Of a stretch of DNA of 64,000 nucleotides, positions 47,596-59,039 are shown in pieces. Positions within the stretch are counted from its first letter, which is position 1; every line of letters starts with the position of its first letter. Source of the stretch: Dryomyza anilis (taxonomy: Eukaryota; Arthropoda; Insecta; Diptera; Dryomyzidae); contig OX638130.1 of NCBI GenBank assembly GCA_951804985.1, positions 101,677,700 to 101,741,699 of the forward strand, given 5' to 3'. The notes below the pieces were generated by a model, which ran no database searches, was not told the DNA's origin, and was given only the letters and a program-made list of their open reading frames with translations. Both the position numbers and the translations under genes were made by a program.

Positions 47596-49298
47596 CACGT
47601 AGAGAAAATTAACATTGTGGCATATATAACATGATTGCGAAAAACATAGTGTAAGTGATTTTAAAATGTGTTCAACTATTAACTAATTCTTTGAATGATT
47701 ATAGTATTTTCTAGCATAATACAATGTTTGATATTTACATGTAGCTGTGATTATGCTTATGAGAAGCTTTTGACAAGCATAATGCTTATGACAAGCATAA
47801 TGCTTATGACAAGCATAATGCTTATAACAATCATAATGCTTATGGCAAGCATAATGCTTATGACAAGCATAATGCTTCTGACAAGCATAATGCTTATGAC
47901 AAGTATAATGCTTATGACAAGCATAATGCTTATGACAAGCATAATGCTTTTGACAAGCATAATGCTTTTGACAAGCATAATGCTTTTGACAAGCATAATG
48001 CTTTTGACAAGCATAATGCTTATGACAAGTTTAATGCTTATGACAAGCATAATGCTTATGACAAGCATAATTCTTTTGACAAGCATAATGCTTTTGACAA
48101 GCATAATGCTTTTGACAAGCATAATGCTTTTGACAAGCATAATGCTTATGACAAGCATAATGCTTATGACAAGCATAATGCTTATGATAAGCATACGGCT
48201 TATGACAAGTATAATCCTTATGACAAGCATAATGCTTTTGACAAGCATAATGCTTATGACAAGCATAATGCTAATGGCATGCGTAATGCTTATGGCAAGC
48301 ATAATGCTTATGACAAGCATAATGCTTATGACAAGCATAATGCTTATGAGAAGCATAATGCTTATGACAAGCATAATGCTTATGACAAGCATAATGCTTA
48401 TGACAAGCATACGGCTTTTGACAAGCGTAATTCTTTTGACAAGCATAATGCTTATGACAAGCATAATTCTTATGACAAGCATAATGCTTATGACAAGCAT
48501 AATGCTTATGACAAGCATAATGCTTATGACGAGCATAATGCTTATGAGAAGCATAATGCTTATCACAACATTGTCAACATGCTTAATTTATTTTCCATAA
48601 TTATAAAAACAGCTGTAAATGATTGTGACAAATATGTGAATCTTTATTTTATATGATTGCAATATTTAATACATGATATATTTGTATAATCATATAATAT
48701 TTTAAATTTAAATGTTCATTTGATTGTTATAAATTTCTGATTATTTTAATATTGCATAATTTATTTGCTACGATAATAATAATTATGCCAAACAAGTGCA
48801 TGCTTCTTGATTTGTTGGAAACAAAATAATATTTGCAGAAAATATTGTATAATTGATATTTTTGGGCTTTCAATTATTACTTTTTTTGTGAAAATTAATA
48901 AATTGATTCTAAAACAATAATGTTTGTAGAAAATATAATATAATTTATATGTTTTACTTTCTAAATATATCTATAATTAAGATTTTTGACAGTTTATTAT
49001 TGTTCTAATTAGAATTACGTACAAAAAAATAAACCATAAATAACATATTAAATATTTGAAAATAACTTCGAACAAAAACATATTGTGTGATTGTAAGTAT
49101 TATAATGATTATGTACAGTGATGATTATAATGATTATATGAACTTCTTCAAACATTTCAGTTTTTTTTTTTCATATTTTCCAATGCGTGTATTCTCATCA
49201 TATAGGATTGAATAATCATAATAACTTTATAATCATATGATTCCCAAGATTATGTGAACCTCATTTTTTTCTCTATCATCTATTTTTTTTTGTGCGTG
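47596..49298. mobile_element. Candidate 1.7-kb inverted-end element (family D) carrying a minisatellite
   Basis: The left edge is CACGTAGAGAAAATTAACAT and the right edge is TTTTTTTTTTGTGCGTG followed by TA. These form a short, imperfect inverted pair, CACG.A..AAAA. The flanks of the minisatellite are rich in ATAATTAT motifs as in 15.8-17.2 kb. No coding capacity apart from satellite frames. Boundaries are inferred from end similarity only. Confidence 0.45.
47757..48566. repeat. 18-bp palindromic minisatellite (GACAAGCATAATGCTTAT)n
   Basis: About 45 copies of GACAAGCATAATGCTTAT, with TTTGAC/TATGAC variants arranged in runs. Each unit contains the palindrome AAGCAT-AATGCTT, so each unit can fold on itself or pair with its neighbours. 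Because the unit is 18 bp (a multiple of 3) with no stop in several frames, long frames of 301 codons (plus) and 269 codons (minus) arise. They are repeats of ILMTSIM-type phrases and not genes. Confidence 0.97.
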
Positions 49299-50326
49299 TA
49301 ATCTTGAGTAACCGTCGATTCTTAGCATTGTACACGATTTGATTTTATTGAACACACCTCAGCGGACGTTTCAAATGATCGTCACGAGTGCAAATTATTT
49401 CATTATTATTTAATTTTTCACATCACTGTGCATGGTTAATGTTGATTGCAATAAAATGCTGAACAAAATTTGACTATTTTTATAGACATTTCAAGAATTT
49501 ATTTTAAAATTCAACACACAATTGCTTCTGTGCTGCTGCTCATTACTATTTTATGTCCTTGTGCTTTAAATTAATACTTTTTAATTTTTCTTCTTCTTCT
49601 TTGATTTCGAGAATAATTTATTATATTAAAAGAGTTTTTATGCTGTTCGCATTTTAATTTGTACTCCCCCAACTTTTATATAATATCATTCGATATTCAG
49701 AGCAGACATGCCATATATATTGTAGGCAAATGGTTGAATAATAAACAGTGAGTTGGGTTTTTATTTCTAAAGCATTAAAATTCAGTTACTTTGGTCCCAT
49801 AAAAGTCAACTAATAAATTGTTAATATAAATGTTTTTCTATTCTAAAATTAAAATGTAAATTTGAGGTAAAGCCGTTATTATGAACCTTTTATAACGGAT
49901 TTACTACAAATGCTACAAAATTATATTTGTGAATTCTTTTTGGTAGATTAAAATATCTAATAAGTATGCCAATTTATAATGAAGTTCATAATATTATAAA
50001 TTTATTAATAATTTAAATATAAAACCCATCAATGTCTCATTGTACAGCGCATTTTAGAACAGTAACAATGATTCTAAATTTACACCGACTTGGCTTGTTT
50101 AGATTTAAATAATATCTGAACAATTTATCAAATATTTATAAATAATGCATATTCCGAAAATCAAATAATATAAAATGAATTTGTCAACTGACGTATAATA
50201 AAATATGTAAAGATAAATCAAAAAACTATTTCAAGTTTTCGGAATCTATATTGCGAAAAGCAGATGAAGTAGAAGAAATTTGTGACCTCTTTCGAAATAA
50301 GCATAATGAATTCTAATTAAAACGAC
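49299..50326. other. AT-rich non-coding stretch
   Basis: No gene, repeat or RNA was recognised. Confidence 0.4.
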
Positions 50327-50339
50327 TATTATAGTTTTA

Positions 50340-50411
50340 GCCGCAGTAGCTCAGTGGTTAGTGCGTTGGACTGCGAGCCGAAAGGTCCCCGGTTCAAGCC
50401 TGGACTGGGGC
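50340..50411 (+). tRNA. tRNA-like SINE head (pseudo-tRNA, anticodon position GCG)
   Basis: Acceptor GCCGCAG pairs with CTGGGGC in six of seven positions. D arm GCTC..GTGC, T arm CCCGG-TTCAAGC-CTGGA. The anticodon loop CTGCGAG puts GCG at the anticodon, but its stem (TTGGA/CCGAA) has two mismatches. At 72 nt it has normal tRNA length. With the SINE body attached and mispaired stems it is not a working tRNA gene. Confidence 0.75.
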
Positions 50412-50642
50412 TAACAACATCTTTTCATAGAAACATTTTTCTATACCGCGCCACCTCTCGGCAGTAAATGGCAAACCTACGAGAGTAAAACATTGCCTAT
50501 GAAAAGCTCTCACCAGCCGTTCGGATTCGGCAATAAACTGTAGGTCCCACCACTTTGAGTACAAATATAACACGCACAGCTCAAAATGGTGAGAGAGCTC
50601 GGCCGAAGTTCTTATAGGACTGAAGTGCCAAACTATTATTAT
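50340..50642 (+). mobile_element. tRNA-derived SINE, 303 bp, with a perfect 13-bp target-site duplication
   Basis: The head (50,340-50,411) folds as a tRNA. The body contains CCGTTCGGATTCGGC and AACTGTAGGTCCCACCACTT, then AGAGAGCTCGGCCGAAGTTC. It ends in a (TTA)n-like tail. TATTATAGTTTTA flanks both sides (50,327-50,339 and 50,643-50,655), the signature of LINE-driven target-primed insertion. The head retains A-box (TAGCTCAGTGG) and B-box (GGTTCAAGCC) promoter motifs for RNA polymerase III. SINEs encode no protein and borrow a LINE's reverse transcriptase. Related pieces are at 60,081-60,326 (inverted, split) and 2,952-2,998. The body motif resembles repeats I remember from other flies; this is recollection only. 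Confidence 0.9.
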
Positions 50643-50655
50643 TATTATAGTTTTA

Positions 50656-51605
50656 TTGAAATGTAGAGCAAATATGGTTTCTACTGGACATCTGCTCAAG
50701 TGCAGTTGAAACCCACTTCAAGACATTCACTTTGTTTCAAAACATTTATTGTCGTCAATTCTATGCTTGAAAAACAAATGAATATGTTGCTCACAACAAC
50801 GAAGCACCAAGTACTAAACACAAACAAAACAAAACTGCACTGAAGAGGTCTATGATGATGTGCAATAAAAATTCAAATACTGAAGTTAACTGCTTATGAC
50901 ACCGAGTACTTAGTGCATTTTACATTTTTCTTTATCATTCTTACTCTAACGAATTTTCATTAATATTGAATTATAAAAAAAATTGAAAGGTATAAGAAAA
51001 TCATATGATATTTTTTATTTATCGAACAACATTTTTTTTCATTACTTAATTTTTTTTTATTATTTAATTGAAAAAAAAAATGTTGTTGGATATATTGCTT
51101 TTTGACCAAAGCGTTTTTTTTGTCGTACACATTTTTTTTTTGTTTGAAAAAATAATGTTCGTTGTATTTTTTATTTTATTACTGCCTACGAGCGGCAGAT
51201 TTGTTGTTGATTTCAATGTTCGTCTTCTCACTCGGTACTTGTCACTCGCTGCACCCACTGTATTCGTTGCATGTGCAGCCGTGTCGTTTGGTTTTGTTTT
51301 TCAAAACATTGAATGTTTTGAATGGCTTATTGTTTTGACAGTACTTGACCAATAAAACAAATACTGCAGTGAAGTGAAGTCGCTCAAAGAGACTTCACTG
51401 TAATACTGTCGACTGTCATTTGCAAAATGCATTCAAAACTGTAGAGTGCAGTAGTGCATACTTGCAGAGGAAACTTCAAAAACATGTGTGTAGATGTCTA
51501 GTTTCTACTTCCTATTTGAAGATTTGGAACTTGTGACCAGTTTCGAAATCAGAACCTTGAATACTAATGAAGCCGACTTCAAAAATTGAAGATAAATTAA
51601 AATAT
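50656..51605. other. Non-coding stretch with a hairpin
   Basis: 51,018-51,045 (CGAACAACATTTTTTTTCAT) and 51,066-51,092 (TTGAAAAAAAAAATGTTGTT) form an imperfect hairpin of about 28-bp arms. The 95-codon frame at 51,068-51,355 is partly this repeat and is not supported as a gene. Confidence 0.45.
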
Positions 51606-51610
51606 ATATA

Positions 51611-51830
51611 CACCCAGAAAAAAATACTATATAAATAATAGTTTTTTACTATTAAAAATAGTCAATAGGATAAATTCTTATTTAAATCGGAAAATACCAT
51701 AAAATACTAGAAAAAACCATGATATTGCCATTGAGTTTGTATGAAAAGATTTATTTTTTGTATACTATTAAATCAATAATTGTCCTATTGACCAATTTTA
51801 ATGGGATTTGAGAGAATTTTTTTCTGGGTG
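51611..51830 (+). mobile_element. CACCCAG MITE, copy 2 (220 bp)
   Basis: It starts CACCCAGAAAAAAATACTAT and ends TTTTTTTCTGGGTG, with TA on both sides inside short TATA runs. Collinear with the 10.1-kb copy. Confidence 0.9.
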
Positions 51831-52148
51831 TATATATATATTTTCTTCAAGATTGTATTTCAAGTTTTCGGAATCTTTATTACGAAAATCCAATGGTGTG
51901 GAAAAACTTTGTGACTTGTTTCGAAATCAACAACAGAGATTTAAATATGAAACCAATACAAAAGTTGAAAATATATAAAAAATTCTTTGTCGTTTTAAAA
52001 AAACTCGAAATCTATATTTCGTAAAAAACTTTGTGACCTTTTATTAAAATTATGAGAAAGGAACTAGAGGACTAGAGGAGTAGATTTTAAAAATACAAAT
52101 GAAATGGAGTAAATCTACTCGAATCGGAATAGACTGAGAACACTGATA

Positions 52149-53060
52149 CACCCAGAAAAAAATACTATATAAATAATAGTTTTTATACCCTACACTAAGA
52201 GTGAAAGGGTATATTCAGTTTGGTACGCCGTTTGTAACACACAGAAGGAAGCATCTCCGGTATGGAAAAGTATATATATTCTTGATCAGCATGACCTCCT
52301 GAGTCGATTTAGCGATGTCCGTCTGTCCGTCTGTCTGTCCGTCTGTCTGTCCATCTATCTGGTGAAATCCCTACTACTTTTAAAATTGAAGAGCTAGATA
52401 AATGAAACTTATAACTTTGATTATTAATATACCTACGCTGTATGTGCGAGATCGGTTCATTGTGACCTATGATCCGACCACTTATGTTCAAATACCTCAC
52501 ATAAAATGTACATATAAAGATCAATTTTTATGTATACGTGCTTAGGTAAACTTTTTTGGTCAAATATATATTGACATCATGCTTAAGTACGTGATAATAA
52601 TGTTTTCCGGCGAAAAGACTTGTGGTTCATTAAAAAAATCGAAATTCGCTACACCTACCCATTTGTAAATATAGGTATCAAATGAATGGAAATTCTTCAG
52701 CGATTGAATGTTTGTAGTTATTTTCAGGATTCGTATACCCTGGTGACCTATATATCACTTTAAATGGTAACCACACATATGTGTAGGGTATTTATAGTCG
52801 GCTTAGACCGACTATAATTTTGATAATCCTAACTATCATAATTACACCTACTTTAAAATTTCCAATGTGATCTGACCTTCCCAACTGGTTTACTATTAAA
52901 AATAGCCAATAGGATAAATTATTATTTTTATCGGAAAATACTATTAAATACTAGAAAATACCATGACATTGCCATTGAGTTTATATGAAAAGATTTATTT
53001 TTTGTATACCATTAAATCAATAATTGTACTATTGACCAATTTTATTGGGATTTGAGGGTG
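52149..53060 (+). mobile_element. CACCCAG MITE, copy 3, split by a DINE-1 insertion
   Basis: The left 35 bp (CACCCAGAAAAAAATACTAT through AATAATAG) lie before the DINE-1. The remaining 170 bp (ACTATTAAAAATAGCCAATA onwards) lie after it, ending TTTGAGGGTG and TA. Joining the two parts on paper restores the order of the intact copy at 51.6 kb. Confidence 0.9.
52184..52890 (+). mobile_element. DINE-1/mini-me-type element, copy 3, nested in a MITE
   Basis: It runs from TATACCCTACACTAAGAGTG to CCTTCCCAACTGGTTT, with the core TATATATTCTTGATCAGCAT and GTCY tract at 52,317-52,352. It sits within a T-run of the host MITE. The flanks show no clear target duplication, as expected for rolling-circle elements. 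Confidence 0.9.
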
Positions 53061-53064
53061 TAGG

Positions 53065-53830
53065 GACCGCAAAAATTCGAAATCGGAACCGGTACGTGAA
53101 CGGTTTTGATTTTTCGATTTCGTAATCGAGATAAAGATAAACGATATTCAAAATTGTACAAAAAAGAAAAAAAGATTTTAAAACATCTTTGAAACTCCAC
53201 TTTAAAACATTCAAAAATGTATCAATACTTTATTAAAAAAGACCCGTTTTTACTTGTAAAATATAAATTTTTTGATTATACAAATTTTAAATTATCTTGT
53301 AAAAAATGCTGTTTTTATAAATACGAAATAGCAACGAGATCTGTTATAATTCCAGCCTGCCATTCGAGAAATCTTCGATCTTAGAAGAACTTTGTGATAC
53401 TAAATTCGAGAAACAAAAATACTTCAACCGATGTATCAATGATATAGACAATGTTCTCGGAGTGTGTTCGAGAGAATTTTGTAAGGCATTGAAGAGCTTC
53501 GAAACATGGCATACTGGGTATTATTACCATTCGTTTTGATATCGTTACGAGATCAGGAGAACCAATACAATTTCGAGTATCAGAAGCATTAGTTCTAATA
53601 AGATGACTAGCATATATTCTTTTTTTAATCATGCTTAAAATTAATTAGTTGTATCAATTTTTTTCAAAATTTCTATTACAAAATATTTTTATGTAATCTA
53701 TAGGTGTGTCTCCAACGTTTGTGGGATATAGAGCGTTCATCAACAGAGATAAATTTAAATTAATTTGCATGATAATTAAATAAAGCATAGCCAACTATAA
53801 TAAAAGTGAGAGTACAATAGTTATAGAGTT
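53065..53830. repeat. CGGTTT remnant and TCGA-rich repeat, copy 2 (inverted)
   Basis: 53,065-53,110 carries AATCGGAACCGG-type motifs. 53,430-53,525 is the inverted counterpart of the 1.35-1.45 kb repeat (GCATTGAAGAGCTTCGAAAC, ATGGCATACTGGGT). The remainder is AT-rich with no gene. Confidence 0.5.
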
Positions 53831-53834
53831 GTTA

Positions 53835-54034
53835 CACCCAGAAAAAAATTCCCTCAAATCCCATTAAAATTGGTCAATAGGACAATTATTGATTTAAAAA
53901 ATAAATCTTTTCATATAAACTGTCACGGTATTTTCTCGTATTTAATGGTATTTTCCGATTAAAATAATAATTTATCCTATTGACTATTTTTAATAATAAA
54001 AAACTATTGTTTATATAGTATTTTTATCTGGGTG
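53835..54034 (-). mobile_element. CACCCAG MITE, copy 4 (inverted, 200 bp)
   Basis: It reads CACCCAGAAAAAAATTCCCT at the left and TTTTTATCTGGGTG at the right, with TA flanks at 53,833-53,834 and 54,035-54,036. The interior is the reverse complement of the other copies. Confidence 0.9.
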
Positions 54035-55430
54035 TAATATTATAATTAATGTTATTATGTATTTTTGCAAACTTTTGCGAATGCATTTCGCTTTCGATTA
54101 CGGATACATAAATACAATAGAGATTAAACCATATCAATTATGAGTCAACCAACTATTTGTTTAAATTAAAAACCTTTTTTTTTCTTTATAATGGCTGCAC
54201 TAAAGTTAATAAAAACGTACCTGATCTGCATATCTATGCGATTTTGAACTAAATGCTTTTTAACTAAAACGATTCATATGGTTTTTAATTGACTTTTACT
54301 ACCATAAACATACGAATGATGGTTGAAACGTGCGCAAAACGAGTTTTGACCTTCACCTTGTTAAATTAATAGTACTAGTACGTGTACTTTAAGCATAGCT
54401 CTGACTTTTGATAGTATTTAGGGATTTTAATTATAGCTATTTATAATGCACGTAATTTTTATTGTTATTATTATTATTACTGCTGTCGATGGTTAAACAT
54501 ACATGAGTCATATTAGTCGATTGTTACAATTTGATATTTTATGCTATAATACTAAATACTATACACGCCAAAAAAAAAAACATCGAGTTACTTTAGACTT
54601 TGGCCTGATTATTGGCGCACGTAACTAACAAACAGCAAATCACGAACGCAGTAATGAAGTTGCAGATGAAGCAATGATCATTATGAGTTCAAGAAATGTC
54701 TGCGCAATTTTGATAAAGACATAATTATGCTGAGAAATAAGACATGCTCACGATACAGATACGATCTTCAGGTAATACTCGAGTGGCTTTTATTGCTCAG
54801 AAATAATGAACAAAATAGATGAACAAAAAAATGCTACTCTAATGAGTGCCATTCAAAGCAATCGTTACAACTTATTTAAAATCAATGAACAAATTTTTTA
54901 ATAAAACAAAAAAAAAAATAAAAAAAAATAATGAAACGAACAAAAATGCAATTTTTCGCACTTTATCCATTTGAAATGAAGCCAATTCACATGAGATTGC
55001 CTTGCCGTTGGCTGTAATCATTTGGCCGTAATCTATACCTATTGTTGGGTTGGCTAAGAGTGCTTTGCAAATCATAACTGAATTGATGCCGTGCCCTAAT
55101 GAACGCTCATCCGCTCATTGCGTGTGACGATCACTGAGTAATGTTTGTCGGCGGCAACAATGAAAATTGCTACAGGCGTGAGAAAGTTGCGCATGCGCAA
55201 ACTTTTGACAGCTGCGCTCAGCTGTTCAGCGGTATGGTATGATGGCGTCGCAGTAATTGTTGCTCAATTAAAACGCATGCGAAACAATAGGTTTTTGTGG
55301 TTCCATTTTGTTGGGAGGGATGTTGCTTAAGAGTTCAGTTTATAGGTTTTTGTTTTTTTTGAATTTATTTAAATCTTTGGCAGTTATTACAATAGTAATC
55401 ACCAAAAAATAAAAATTAAGAAAAATAGAG
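54035..55430. other. Stretch of mostly unique-looking sequence, no gene assigned
   Basis: 54,590-54,800 and 55,080-55,320 have more balanced composition than usual here. A plus-strand ATG at about 55,160 opens MKIATGVRKLRMRKLLTAAL, which looks like a secretory leader, up to a possible donor GCG|GTATGG. This is not supported by any partner exon. Confidence 0.3.
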
Positions 55431-55553
55431 TTATAATACCTATAAGTTATAATACCTATAAATATATAAAAAATTAAAAAAAAAAAATCTTAATATTAAA
55501 ATAAAAAAAATGTATATTCAAATAAATAAATAAATACATAAAAAATAAATACA

Positions 55554-55584
<31 letters not shown>

Positions 55585-55670
55585 AAAAATAAATAAAAAA
55601 TATATAAATACATAAATAGATGCATAAATAAATTCATAAATAAATAAATAAATAAATAAATAAAGTAAAT
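55431..55670. repeat. (AAAT)n/(ATAA)n microsatellite region
   Basis: AAATAAATAAAT runs at 55,520-55,600 and 55,640-55,665, with ACATAAAT variants between. Confidence 0.9.
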
Positions 55671-55759
55671 GTTCCTTATTCTGTCACCCTAATGAAAAAA
55701 CAATTTTGAACCCATTTATTTCATACTCAATTTTTTCCTATTATGTGGTGTTTTTCAGA

Positions 55760-56930
55760 AAAATTCTATTTGTTTTTCTTTTGATTTATTGTTTTTGATT
55801 TTATTTTCTGTTTCTATTTGTGTTTGTGTTTTTGCTTTTGTTTTTACTTTTACTTTTTTTTTATTTTGACTTTGGGTTTTTGGCATTTTTGGTTGTGTTA
55901 TTCATTTTGTTGTGTATTTGCTTTTATTTTTGGTAGTATGTTGTTCTTTTGATTTTATATGTTTTTTTGCTATTCCTGTTTGTTTAGTGTTTTTGCTTTT
56001 GCTTTTACTTTTTCTTTGATTTTGCTTTTTTTTTGTTTTGGAATGATTTTATGTTTTCTTTTGTCTTTAGATTTTGTTTTTAACGTTGCTTACTTTATTT
56101 ACTTCTGCGTTGGATTTATTAACTTTCGTATTTTGGGTTTGGTTTTTGGATTTTTTTTTTTTGATTTGGATTTTTTTGTTTTCGGATTGTTGATTTTGGA
56201 TTGTTGATTTTGATTTTATTTCTGCGTTCTTTGTTTTGTTTTTGATTTTGTGTTTTTTCTATCGTGTATTTCCTTTTATTTTTGCTATTATGTTTTTCTT
56301 TTAATTTTGTATGTGTGGTTTTGTTTTTTTTTGTTTTACTTTTTTATAGATTTGGTTTTTTATTTTTTTTTTTTTTTTGTTAATTTTTTCTGTTAATTTT
56401 TCTTATGTTTTGATTTTGTGTAGTTCTTTAGATTTTTTTTGTTTTTATTTTGCTTTGAATTTGTTTATGCGTTTGTTTTTATACTTTGTGTTATTACTTT
56501 TATATTTTGGGTTGTGTTTTTACATTTTCTTTGTTTGTTTTGATGTTGTGTTTTTATCATGTTTTTGTATTTTAAGTTTTGATTTGTTTTATTGCACAAA
56601 TCAACAAACAATGTTGATTTTGTTTTGTTAATCTTTATTTATTATGTTTTGGGATTTTGTGTCTTTCTTTGGATTTTGTTTTTAATGTTGCTTTGAATTT
56701 GTTTTTGCATTGGGCTTTGTGTTATTACTTTTAATTTTGGATTTTGTTTTTGGATTGCTTTTTACTTTTGATTTGTATTTTTTGTTTATTTTCCTTTTTT
56801 TTTTGTAATACCTTTGTTTCTGGATTTTTTGTTCTTCTTCTGCTTTGTTGATTTTAATTTTATTTCTGCGTGCGCCTTTGTGATTTTGTTTGTTTTTATT
56901 TTTATTTTGGGTTTTTTGTAAGTTCCGAGT
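55760..56930 (+). repeat. Long T-rich TTTTGTTTTTGCTTTT array (1.2 kb)
   Basis: Strong T/G versus A/C strand bias over about 1.2 kb, with an irregular 6-12 bp rhythm of TTTTG, TTTTC and GATTTTG. It continues into GTTCCGAGTTATGTCGTCTT and TTAGGTTGTATGGGA, exactly as the shorter array at 20.0-20.2 kb does. The phenylalanine/cysteine-rich frames inside are compositional artefacts. Confidence 0.85.
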
Positions 56931-57620
56931 TATGTCGTCTTAAATTTTTAGGTTGTATGGGATAAATGTTAGTAATTTTGCTCGTTAGTTTGGACCATGC
57001 TCCATAAATGATTTTTCTGATATTGATATTGGACGGAAGGAGAATTTTGAAAAATTTATCTTTTCCCGGGATTTCGAAGTCATGCGTAAGTTATAATTTA
57101 CATATATTTATTTGTTTGACTTTGTTTCAGTTTTAATTATTTTTATTTATTTTTATCAAACCGAAAAAGTGTTCGTTGCAAAGACATGCGAAAATTGTCA
57201 CGTGCGACTTTGATCTACGTGCGACAATTCCACATACAAATGTTCAACGCATTTTTTCATCATTCATTAATGTTTTGCTAAAATAAACCCGTGTCGTTCT
57301 AGTGCGACCATATGGTTACACTTTTGATAATGTTACGAAAACACATGTAACGGTGAAAGCAAAGCATAAACAAACCCAAACTTTATTATTATTTCTTCGT
57401 AACAAATGTTACTAAGTTTGTAAAAATGTTAAACTTAATCCTCTGTGCCATTTTAAAAAAGTAGTGTCTCAAAGTGAAGCAAAATTTGAAAACGTCAAAA
57501 AATACAAAAATTTATAATGTGAAGAAGTCATCAAAAAATAATAAGTTGTAATGCATATTATAGCTTTCAACCTATATTATTTTTAATTATACCCCGTTTT
57601 TTAAATTTTATTTTTTATAT
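56931..57620. other. Composite-element remnant followed by unassigned sequence
   Basis: 56,931-57,010 belongs to the composite satellite element (GTTGTATGGGATAAATG). 57,160-57,330 is unassigned, moderately GC-rich sequence with no gene recognised. Confidence 0.4.
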
Positions 57621-57621
57621 A

Positions 57622-57810
57622 CACACAGCATAGAGATTTGTTGCACCAACCAACTCGTTGCCCAACTAACTTATTCTGTTCTCTCAACCGCTTAGTCGGT
57701 TGTTATTGTCAAAATATAAAGAGTTGTAGTTTGTACTGCAACCAATTTTTAACTGTTTTAGAACTGGCAGTTCCGCCAGCAAATTTGTAAACCATTCGAT
57801 TTAACCGAAT
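57622..57810 (+). mobile_element. CACACAGAA MITE (family B), right-truncated copy
   Basis: It starts CACACAGCATAGAGATTTGT after TA. It contains CAACCGCTTAGTCGGTTGTT and CAGTTCCGCCAGCAAATTTG, with an internal deletion of the segment between AACTGTTTTAGAAC and GGCAG. It fades out after TTTAACCGAATTC without a terminal repeat. Confidence 0.8.
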
Positions 57811-59035
57811 TCATTCGATTTTACCTAATTTTTATGTAATTAATCGGGTTTTACCGCTTTTTACGGCTTTACACCCAATACAAAAATAAATAAATGTCAT
57901 ATTCGGAATAGGTTTTATCTCAAAATTCGAAAAATAAAGTAATTCCGTAGGATTCGGGTTAAACATAATTTTTTTCAAAAATTTTTTATAGACATTTACT
58001 GAATTTTTAATATATAAACCGATTAATAATTTGCAAAGTTTTAAAACTATATTTTTTTATCTTTTCAGAAAAATGTTCATTTGAAAATGAAAATCGTTAA
58101 AAATTTCAACATCATTTTAACGAAGCACGGTAAGTAGTTTAATTTTAATTTTCACTTAACATTGCTAATAAAACCGGTAATAATAACAAAAATACATTTG
58201 AGAACATTATTTTAAATTTCATATTCAGTACTATAGTTGTAGCACAGTGTTACTACAGTGTTGTTGTGTCACATTAACATACAAACAAAAATAACTTTTA
58301 CTCATAGGCATAGAAAAATTTCAATTTGCATAAAATTTTACAAAACAAAAATTCAAAAAATCCATTGTGAAGAAAAATTAATTGGATTAATCGTAAATTA
58401 CAAAAAAGGCACACAAAACAGAAGCCAATTAAAAATTAATCAAAATTTATTTATAAACAAAAATTAATAATTTCAAATAATTTAAATAAAAAAAAATTTA
58501 AAATAAAAATAAAATAAAAAAAAAAAAACAAAACAAAAGTTTAAACAATATAACCGACAGATAGAAATGTTGAATAAGTTTAATATGGTTCGTTACGTCT
58601 GTCAAACCAAATAAAATAAAAGCATAAATGAATAATTTATTTTTTTGTTTAGCTTGATTTAATATTATTAAATTGATTAATTTTGTTAAATATTTTGATA
58701 TAAAATGATGACAGGTATAGGATTTCACTAAATTAAATTCATTAAGTAATTTATGCCATGAAATTGTAAAATATTTACAAAAATATTATGCAATACCTTT
58801 TAAACGCGGTAAAGTTAAAACAATAACTTTTAAAGTTCATTAAATTGAAAACAGATAAGTTGTCTTCCAATCAGCACTTATATTTCTTATGTTTGATTTC
58901 TACAAACATTTTTACGATCAGAAAATGCATATCATAAAAGGAAAAAACTAACGAAGATATGTGTAATACTGGAATTCCTTTAGAAAAGTCCTCATTTGTC
59001 ATGATTTTAGAAGAATTAAAAGGTATTTGTGAATA
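57811..59035. other. AT-rich non-coding stretch
   Basis: No gene recognised. A/T homopolymer runs occur near 58,485-58,535. Confidence 0.4.
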
Positions 59036-59039
59036 CATC

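Noticed and set aside
47757..48566. CRISPR-like regular array
   Set aside because: No spacers: units are contiguous 18-bp repeats, and the genome is clearly eukaryotic.
47695..48600. 301-codon plus-strand and 269-codon minus-strand frames
   Set aside because: Both are made only of the 18-bp minisatellite unit; length divisible by three keeps frames open. Not a gene.
50340..50411. Functional tRNA-Arg gene
   Set aside because: The anticodon stem has two mismatches, the acceptor has one, and a SINE body and target duplications surround it.
55160..55231. Secretory-leader exon MKIATGVRKLRMRKLL
   Set aside because: Plausible leader but no partner exon or promoter; kept only as a note.
55959..56631. 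Phe/Leu/Cys-rich membrane-protein-like frames
   Set aside because: Artefacts of the T-rich array.
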